Assembly: GCA_041569895.1 (NCBI GenBank)
Contig: JBFFXF010000208.1
Span: 1 to 13,182, forward strand
Reading direction: 5' to 3'
Source: JBFFXF01 sp041569895
GTDB taxonomy: Bacteria; Planctomycetota; UBA8108; JACQVS01
DNA: 13,182 nucleotides
The notes beneath the pieces are model-generated. The model worked only from the letters and a program-made list of their open reading frames with translations. It made no database searches and was not told where the DNA came from. The stretch's first letter is position 1. Every line of letters starts with the position of its first letter. Positions 8,178 to 13,182 of this stretch are shown here, piece after piece. The position numbers and the translations under genes were made by a program.

Positions 8178-8233
8178 GGCGAGATCACACAGGCGAGATC
8201 ACACAGGCGAGATCAACCAGGCGAGATCACCCG
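8178..8233 (+). repeat. Four tandem copies of a 14-bp repeat upstream of fwdB
   Basis: GGCGAGATCACACA occurs at 8178-8191 and 8192-8205 (identical), GGCGAGATCAACCA at 8206-8219 and GGCGAGATCACCCG at 8220-8233. The array lies in the 143-bp gap between the small ORF and fwdB and ends 29 bases before the fwdB ATG. Each unit carries a GATC. No hairpin or protein-binding site is obvious. It could be a slippage-made tandem repeat or could influence fwdB expression. Confidence 0.85.
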
Positions 8234-8262
8234 GGAACGACACCACTCGAGAAGCGAGGACA

Positions 8263-9594
8263 ATGGCCGTCAAGATCGTCGACAACGCCACATGCACCTT
8301 CTGCGGCTGCGTGTGCGATGACATGGAGCTGCACGCCGAGGGCGACCGCATCGTCAAGACCAAGCGCGCGTGCGGTCTCGGCGAGGCGTGGTTCAAGAAC
8401 CACACCGCCGAGCGCCTCTACCCCGATGCGCTGGTCGACGGCAAGCCCGCCTCGATCGACGAGGCGGTCGAGGCCGCGGCGGAGCACCTGCACGCGGCAG
8501 ACATGCCCCTGGTGTACGGGCTGAGCAACATCACGTGCGAGGCGCAGCGCCGCGCCGTCGCGCTGGCCGAGCTGATCGGAGGCGTGGTCGACAGCCACAC
8601 CTCGTTGTGACACGGGCCGACAGAGATCGCCGCCCAGTTGGGCGGCAAGGTCACGTGCACGCTCGGCGAGGTGATGAACCGGGCCGACTTCATGATCTAC
8701 TGGGGCGGCAACCCGGCCGACTGTCATCCGCGACACTTCACCAAGTACACCCTGACGCCGAAGGGCAAGCACGTGCCCCTCGGCCGCAAGGGGCGCACCA
8801 TGGTGCTGGTCGACGTCCGCGAGACGCTCAGCGCGCGAACCGCTGACATCCTGCTGCAGGTCCGTCCCGGGAAGGACTTCGAGGTCATCACGACGCTCCG
8901 CGCCCTGATCAAGGATCAGCCGGTCGACGAGGCACGGGTGGCGGAGACGGGACTGACGCTCGAGCAGCTGCGGGACCTCGTCCACCGCATGAAGAGCGCG
9001 CGCTTCGGAGTGATCTTCTTCGGCATGGGTCTCTCGATGACGCGCGGCAAGCACATGAACTCCGCCGGCGTGCTGGCGCTCGCGGCGGAGCTCAACGCCT
9101 TCACGAAGTTTGTCGCCATGCCGATGCGGGGACACGGCAACGTCACCGGCGCGGACGTGGTGATGCGCTACACGACCGGGTTCCCGTTCGGCGTCAACCT
9201 GGCGCGCGGGTATCCGCGCTTCAACCCGGGCGAGTTCTCGACCATCGACCTGCTGGTGCGCGGCGACAACGACGCCGCGCTGATCCTCGGCGCCGATCCG
9301 GGCGCGACGATGCCGCAGCCGGCGATCGACCACCTGGCGCGCATCCCGACCATCGTGCTCGATCCGAAGGTGACGCACACCAGCCGCCTGGCACGCGTCC
9401 ACTTCACGACGTCGGCGATGGGCATCAGCGCGCCCGGAACGGTCTATCGCATGGACGAGATCCCGCTGCCGCTGCGACCGATCCTCGACTCGCCATACCC
9501 CACCGACGAGGAGGTGATCCGCCGCATCTACGAGCGGGTGAAGGCGAAGCCGCCGTGGTTGCCTCGTTCCTTCGCGCAGGTCCCGTGCGCGTGA
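8263..9594 (+). CDS. fwdB: Formylmethanofuran dehydrogenase catalytic subunit B, predicted selenoprotein (Sec116 at in-frame TGA)
   Basis: One frame of 444 codons with a single internal TGA at 8608-8610, read as selenocysteine 116, giving 443 residues. FwdB holds the W/Mo-bis-pterin site that interconverts CO2 and formate. The N-terminus has a 4Fe-4S motif C11-x2-C14-x3-C18-x18-C37. Residues S-L-U-H-G-P match the S-V-[C/U]-H-G-P metal-ligand site, whose position in archaeal FwdB (near 118 as I recall) agrees. Later motifs include I-Y-W-G-G-N-P and H-P-R-H-F, also typical. Homology continues in the same frame on both sides of the TGA. An independent restart at the TTG at 8638 has no Shine-Dalgarno and would omit the active site. 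Other genes here use TGA as stop, so the code is not globally changed. The start ATG follows GAGGA at 8256-8260. Alternatives: a real nonsense mutation, or a TGC/TGT sequencing error. Automated annotation would split it into 8263-8610 and 8638-9594. Confidence 0.85.
8606..8655 (+). promoter_or_regulatory. Candidate bacterial SECIS element
   Basis: GCCGCCC (8629-8635), loop AGTT (8636-8639) and GGGCGGC (8640-8646) form a perfect 7-bp hairpin. A lower stem can pair 8606-8611 with 8650-8655 (five Watson-Crick pairs and one G-U), and it includes the UGA codon at its base. The apical loop has G as its second base, giving the GU seen in E. coli fdhF, and starts 26 bases after the UGA, inside the 16-37 base range I recall for bacterial SECIS elements. 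SelB carrying Sec-tRNA would bind it. The same bases encode I-A-A-Q-L-G-G, so protein coding also constrains them. Confidence 0.72.
8608..8610 (+). other. In-frame UGA read as selenocysteine (Sec116 of FwdB)
   Basis: TGA occurs in the codon series TCG TTG TGA CAC GGG CCG, that is S-L-U-H-G-P. This is the position of the Cys or Sec that binds tungsten or molybdenum in FwdB/FmdB, and U-H-G-P is also the active-site context of E. coli formate dehydrogenase H. Confidence 0.8.
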
Positions 9595-9616
9595 GGCGAG
9601 GCGGGGACGAGAACGC

Positions 9617-11248
9617 ATGCTGCGAATAACCGGCGGCAGGGTCTACGATCCGGCCAACGACGTCCACGACGAGGTCAGGGACGTCTGCATCTCCGACGGC
9701 CGCATCGTCTCCGAGCTCGACGGCGACGGCGTCCGCACGATCGACGCCACGGGGATGGTCGTCTTCCCCGGCGGCGTCGACGTCCACACGCACGTCGCCG
9801 GCGGCGCGCTGACCTTCGCCCGCGCGATGACTCCCGAAAACCACCGGGAGGCCGCGCGTTTCATCCACTCTCCGGATCTCCGCGCCGGTCTCGGCGGGAC
9901 CACCCCGACGACCTTCGCCACCGGCTACCTCTACGCCGGGCTCGGCTACACCACCGTCAACGAGGCGGCCGTGCCGGTCCTCTCGGCGCGGCACACGCAC
10001 GAGGAGCTCCGCGACACGCCGATCGTCGACAAGTCATCGTGCGTCCTGATGGCCAACAACGAGCTCATCCTCGACCTCCTCGAGGAGGGCGAGACCGAGC
10101 GGGCCCGGGACGTGATGGCGTGGCTGATCTGGGCCGCGAAGGGCTACGGCGTCAAGGCGGTCAACCCCGGCGGGGTCGCGGCGTGGAAGTGGGGAAAGGA
10201 CGCCAAGGTGCTCTCGGCGCCGATCGAGGGCTACCAGAAGGTGACGCCGGCGAAGATCATCGGCAGCCTCGCCGCCATGGTCGACCACCTGAAGCTGCCG
10301 CACCCGCTCCACCTCCACTGCAACAACCTCGGCACGCCGGGCAACGTCAGCACCACCATCGAGACCATGAAGGTCCTCGAGGGACACCGCGCGCACATGG
10401 CGCACCTGCAGTTCCACGCCTACGGCGGCGACGACTGGCACACGATCCGCTCCGAGGCGTCGGCGATCGCGGAGCACTTCAACAGGCACCCCAACCTCAC
10501 GGCCGACGCGGGCGCCGTGCTCTTCGGCGACGCCGTGACCATCACCGCCGACGGCCCCTGGCAGCACCTGCTCTACCAGCTGACCGGGCGCAAGTGGGGC
10601 AACCTCGACGTCGAGAACGAGACCGGCTGCGGCATCGTGCCGTACAGGTACAAGCGGAGCAACCTGGTCAACGCGGTGCAGTGGGCGGTGGGACTCGAGC
10701 TGCTGCTGCTGATCGAGGATCCGTGGCGCATCTTCCTGACCACCGACCACCCCAACGGCGCCTGCTTCTGGCGGTATCCGGAGATCATCCACATGCTGAT
10801 GAACGCCGACTACCGCCGCGGACTGGTCGAGAAGCTGCCGCGCAGGGCGCTGAAGCGCACCGTGATCGCGGACCTCGACCGCGAGTACACGCTCTCCGAG
10901 ATCGCCATCATCACCTCGGCGGGACCCGCTCGCGCGCTCGGTCTGCCGCACAAGGGGCACCTCGGGCCGGGCGCGGACGCCGACGTGGCCATCTATAACG
11001 ACACGCCCGACGTCGAGGCGATGTTCGGGCACCCGCGCTACGTCCTCAAGCGCGGCGAGGTCGTCGTCGAGGAGGGCGACATCCGCAAGATGATCGACGG
11101 ACGCGAGTTCATCGTCCGTCCCTCCTACGATCAGCAGATCGAGGAGTACCTGCGTCCGCTCTTCGAGCGCTACTACACGATGTCGTTCGACAACTACCCG
11201 GTGGAGATGGAGCGGGTCGAGGGAGCCGACGTCCGCGACTGTGGCTGA
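9617..11248 (+). CDS. fwdA: Formylmethanofuran dehydrogenase subunit A (metal-dependent amidohydrolase)
   Basis: A 543-residue FwdA/FhcA protein of the amidohydrolase superfamily. It hydrolyses or forms the C-N bond between formate and methanofuran at a two-metal centre. Visible ligands are H57-T-H59 in the early V-D-V-H-T-H motif, probable carboxylated Lys180 in K-G-Y-G-V-K-A-V-N-P-G-G, H232/H234 in P-L-H-L-H-C-N-N, H263 and H266 in A-H-L-Q-F-H-A-Y-G, and Asp377 in L-T-T-D-H-P-N-G. All look intact. The length is typical (~540-570). It starts 22 bp after fwdB, with GGGGA at 9603-9607 as a likely Shine-Dalgarno. Its end overlaps or nearly abuts fwdC. In archaeal Fwd, formate made in FwdB passes through an internal tunnel to this subunit; in Fhc complexes the homologue works only as a hydrolase. 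Either direction fits the sequence. The gene is called fhcA in methylotrophic bacteria. Confidence 0.95.
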   Translation: MLRITGGRVYDPANDVHDEVRDVCISDGRIVSELDGDGVRTIDATGMVVFPGGVDVHTHVAGGALTFARAMTPENHREAARFIHSPDLRAGLGGTTPTTFATGYLYAGLGYTTVNEAAVPVLSARHTHEELRDTPIVDKSSCVLMANNELILDLLEEGETERARDVMAWLIWAAKGYGVKAVNPGGVAAWKWGKDAKVLSAPIEGYQKVTPAKIIGSLAAMVDHLKLPHPLHLHCNNLGTPGNVSTTIETMKVLEGHRAHMAHLQFHAYGGDDWHTIRSEASAIAEHFNRHPNLTADAGAVLFGDAVTITADGPWQHLLYQLTGRKWGNLDVENETGCGIVPYRYKRSNLVNAVQWAVGLELLLLIEDPWRIFLTTDHPNGACFWRYPEIIHMLMNADYRRGLVEKLPRRALKRTVIADLDREYTLSEIAIITSAGPARALGLPHKGHLGPGADADVAIYNDTPDVEAMFGHPRYVLKRGEVVVEEGDIRKMIDGREFIVRPSYDQQIEEYLRPLFERYYTMSFDNYPVEMERVEGADVRDCG

Positions 11249-11276
11249 AGTCCCCGCGCCCGGCGCGGCGAAGACG

Positions 11277-12089
11277 ATGATCACGCTGACCGTCAAGGAG
11301 CAGCCCACCGTGCCGATCGAGGCCGAGGCGATCTCGCCCGACGTGCTGGCGAAACTGCCTCACGACGAGATCCGCGCGCTGCCGATGTTCCTGGGGCGGA
11401 GGCAGTGCCGCGTCGACGATTTCTTCGACGTCGAGGGCGAGGCGAGCGAGGAGATCGAGATCCGCGGCGACGCCGGTCGCGTGAAGTGGCTCGGGCGCGG
11501 CATGACGCACGGGCGCCTGACCGTCGCCGGCAACGCCGGGATGCACCTCGGCGCGTTAATGCGGGGCGGCGAGATCGAGGTCTCCGGCAACGCGTCGGAC
11601 TGGGTCGGCGGCGAGATGAGGGGCGGGCTGATTCGCATCCGCGGCAACGCCGGCGGGCAGGTCGGCGCCGCCTACCGTGGCAGCCTCAGGGGGATGCGGG
11701 GCGGCACCGTCCTGATCGACGGCTCCGCCGGGCTCGAGGTCGGCATGCGGATGCGACGCGGCACCATCGCGGTGAAGGGAACGGTGCGCGACTTCGCCGG
11801 CCTCGAGATGAAGGGCGGCACGCTGGTCATCGGCGGCGCCGAGCTCCGCACCGGGGCGTGGATGATGCGAGGCACGATCATCTCGCTGACGCCGATTGCC
11901 CTGCTGCCGACGTTCACGTACGACTGCACCTACAACCCCACCTTCCTGCGGATCTACGCCCGGGAGCTCGCGTCGCGAGGGTTCTCGCTTCCCTTCGACG
12001 AGAGCGACGGGGCGTACTCTCTCCACAGCGGCGACACCTCGGTCTCGCGCAAGGGCGAGATCCTCGTGTGGCAGCCGCACGCGCCGTGA
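11277..12089 (+). CDS. fwdC: Formylmethanofuran dehydrogenase subunit C
   Basis: A 270-residue FwdC/FhcC protein, a right-handed beta-helix related to the C-terminal domain of glutamate synthase. It shows the expected repeating pattern, for example G-N-A-G-M-H-L-G-A-L-M-R-G-G and G-N-A-S-D-W-V-G-G-E-M-R-G-G, at intervals of about 19 residues across the middle of the protein. The subunit is structural and holds the A and B/D parts of the complex together. The ATG at 11277 is chosen because family members begin near the segment L-T-V-K-E-Q-P-x-V-P-I-E-A-E. An in-frame GTG at 11241, overlapping the fwdA stop by eight bases, would add 12 residues and is the alternative. Neither start has a strong Shine-Dalgarno, which suggests coupling to fwdA translation. 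It is the last gene of the operon and is named fhcC in methylotrophs. Confidence 0.92.
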   Translation: MITLTVKEQPTVPIEAEAISPDVLAKLPHDEIRALPMFLGRRQCRVDDFFDVEGEASEEIEIRGDAGRVKWLGRGMTHGRLTVAGNAGMHLGALMRGGEIEVSGNASDWVGGEMRGGLIRIRGNAGGQVGAAYRGSLRGMRGGTVLIDGSAGLEVGMRMRRGTIAVKGTVRDFAGLEMKGGTLVIGGAELRTGAWMMRGTIISLTPIALLPTFTYDCTYNPTFLRIYARELASRGFSLPFDESDGAYSLHSGDTSVSRKGEILVWQPHAP

Positions 12090-12105
12090 CCGGCACGCGC
12101 CTTGA

Positions 12106-12151
12106 CCGCGTCCGTCGCGGAAAACCCGCGCCCGCGGGGGAAATTCCCCGG
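12106..12151 (+). terminator. Weak GC-rich hairpins after the operon, possible transcription end
   Basis: Two short inverted repeats follow fwdC: CCGCG (12106-12110) with CGCGG (12116-12120), and CGGGG (12135-12139) with CCCCG (12146-12150). Neither is followed by a T run, so they are not canonical intrinsic terminators. They are the only candidate structures in the 179-bp gap before the next gene. Confidence 0.22.
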
Positions 12152-12268
12152 CTCCTCACTGGCCCGCCGTTTGCGAGCAGTCAGAGTAGGTAGTTCATCG
12201 GCGTCGAAGCTCACCTGCTTTCCGTACGGGAGCGACGAAAGGCGACAGAAGCCTCGAGGGGGCGCCAA

Positions 12269-13182
12269 ATGCTTTCAAAGTACTACGCCGACGCGAACGT
12301 GCGAATGCGCCTGCTGGAGTTCCTGGGAGGGAATTCCCTGGAGAGCGTCAGCAGCGTGTACATCACCGCGGACGACCGTTCTCCCTCCGTCCGGTTCGAT
12401 CCGAGGCCTGTCGCCGACCTGCCGGCCTGCCTGGACCGGGGCCTCGATCTCGGAAGGTCCCTCTGGGACCGGAAGTTTCTCGTCGCGCATCTCGACGTCG
12501 AGCACGTGAACTTCGACCATCCCGGTGAAGCGTACCTCGAGCCAGGTCGCGCTTTCGAGATCCAGAGACCGGTTATTCGGGCGATCCAGGAGATCCTCCT
12601 CTCCCATGGGATCGTGCCTCTCCATTTGCTGAGCGGGCGAGGACATCATTTCGTATGGCAGCTGAGTCGCACGGCACGGGCCTTCGAGCGACTTGCCCGG
12701 CTCGGTCACCTCTGCGAACCCGTCGCCGAGTGCTACGCTCGGCCGCACCCTCCGACTGGCGAGGTCATCGAGCACTCCCTGGGTTGCGCGTTCGCGGGGC
12801 TGGGTCAAGTGATGGAATACCTCGCGCAGCGCGTGCTCGAGACCTCGGCTGCGGCATGCCAGGTCCCACTCCAGTTGACCGCGGTGGAAACTGGACCAGG
12901 AAGCCGTGGGCGCGAGATCGTATCGATCGACATCTCGGAGTACGGAGATCCACTGCACACCCGTGGGATCCGCATGCCATTCAGCGCATACCTCAAACCA
13001 CAGCAGCAGCGGGGCCTCCTCGGGAAGCACTTCGTGGAGGCCTTGCCGCCGCTCTTCGTGATCCCGCTCCACGAGATCGACGAACGAGACGGGCTGCTCG
13101 TGATGCGAGATGTGGGGGAAGTCAGAGCCCTCGCCCGGCGTGCTTCGGTGCGAATCCCCGATCATTCCGACGCGATGGAAAA
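12269..13182 (+). CDS. Protein with archaeo-eukaryotic primase-like motifs (partial, runs off right edge)
   Basis: The frame is open from an ATG at 12269 to the window end (304 codons, no stop), so the 3' part is missing. GAGGGGG at 12256-12262 is a good Shine-Dalgarno six bases upstream. I do not recognise a named family, but three motifs in order resemble the AEP primase/PrimPol superfamily. They are an acidic pair after a hydrophobic strand (F-L-V-A-H-L-D76-V-E78), S-G-R-G-H-H (122-127) for the S-x-H motif, and V-S-I-D221 followed by T-R-G-I-R-M-P-F-S-A-Y-L-K-P (231-244), like the R-x-P-x-S-x-x-K segment. There is no signal peptide or membrane helix. If correct, it would bind nucleotides and make primers or extend DNA or RNA. 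It lies 179 bp after the one-carbon operon and probably has its own promoter. AEP assignment is from motifs only; a structural domain search could overturn it. Confidence 0.5.
   Translation, partial: MLSKYYADANVRMRLLEFLGGNSLESVSSVYITADDRSPSVRFDPRPVADLPACLDRGLDLGRSLWDRKFLVAHLDVEHVNFDHPGEAYLEPGRAFEIQRPVIRAIQEILLSHGIVPLHLLSGRGHHFVWQLSRTARAFERLARLGHLCEPVAECYARPHPPTGEVIEHSLGCAFAGLGQVMEYLAQRVLETSAAACQVPLQLTAVETGPGSRGREIVSIDISEYGDPLHTRGIRMPFSAYLKPQQQRGLLGKHFVEALPPLFVIPLHEIDERDGLLVMRDVGEVRALARRASVRIPDHSDAME

Noticed and set aside
8178..8233. The 14-bp repeats as a CRISPR array
   Set aside because: The units are directly abutting without spacers, too short and only four in number; it is a simple tandem repeat.
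8263..8610. fwdB as a pseudogene broken by a nonsense codon
   Set aside because: Only one stop is present, exactly at the Cys/Sec metal-ligand position, with a SECIS-like hairpin downstream and intact motifs on both sides. Random nonsense mutation at that codon is unlikely, though a sequencing error from TGC or TGT cannot be excluded without reads.
8638..9594. Independent gene starting at the TTG after the internal TGA of fwdB
   Set aside because: There is no Shine-Dalgarno sequence, the frame is the same as the upstream part, and the H-G-P residues that belong to the active site lie between the TGA and this start. Readthrough as selenocysteine explains it better.
8227..9618. A 463-codon minus-strand frame opposite fwdB that crosses the internal TGA
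   Set aside because: It is the antisense shadow of fwdB, rich in R, H, V and D, with no domain. fwdB homology on the plus strand is clear.
10034..11308. A 424-codon minus-strand frame opposite fwdA
   Set aside because: It is an antisense shadow of a well-conserved gene with intact metal ligands; no recognisable motif on this strand.

Overview
The window is GC-rich DNA, apparently from an uncultured bacterium. A C-terminal-to-N-terminal read of the gene content gives some lineage hints. There is a secreted protein with paired dockerin-like calcium loops, an ECF sigma factor of the Sigma70_ECF/TIGR02999 type coupled to a large membrane Ser/Thr kinase, and tetrahydromethanopterin/methanofuran one-carbon genes. 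This combination fits Planctomycetota or a similar phylum (Acidobacteriota, Eisenbacteria-like lineages). The phylum is an inference; no rRNA or other marker gene is present.

Layout. (1) Positions 1-2427, minus strand: the first 809 codons of a large secreted protein with a signal peptide and two EF-hand/dockerin-like loops. Its C-terminus lies beyond the left edge. (2) Positions 2428-2678: a divergent intergenic region. (3) Positions 2679-6532, plus strand: an ECF sigma factor and, 5 bp later, a 1102-residue Ser/Thr kinase with one membrane segment, TPR-like repeats and an unrecognised C-terminal domain. (4) Positions 6643-12089, plus strand: a one-carbon operon in the order ftr/fhcD, fwdD, a 53-residue small ORF, fwdB, fwdA/fhcA, fwdC/fhcC. 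(5) Positions 12269 to the right edge, plus strand: the 5' part of a gene whose product carries motifs resembling archaeo-eukaryotic primases.

The main result is in the one-carbon operon. fwdB is interrupted by one in-frame TGA (8608-8610) exactly where the family has its metal-binding active-site Cys, in the context S-L-[TGA]-H-G-P. A perfect 7-bp hairpin with an AGUU loop lies just downstream, and the UGA itself can pair in a lower stem, as expected of a bacterial SECIS element. I therefore read 8263-9594 as one 443-residue selenoprotein (Sec116), not two genes or a pseudogene. FwdB keeps its 4Fe-4S cysteine motif, and a separate FwdD molybdopterin-binding subunit is encoded. The operon thus appears to encode a redox-active tungsten/molybdenum formylmethanofuran dehydrogenase, not the cofactor-less formyltransferase/hydrolase (Fhc) complex of classical methylotrophs.

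How the genes would work together: FwdBD interconverts CO2 and formate, FwdA (a metal-dependent amidohydrolase) joins formate to methanofuran or releases it, FwdC is the scaffold partner, and Ftr moves the formyl group between methanofuran and tetrahydromethanopterin. No electron-carrier subunit (FwdF/FwdG type), no selA/selB/selC and no other pterin-pathway gene is in the window.
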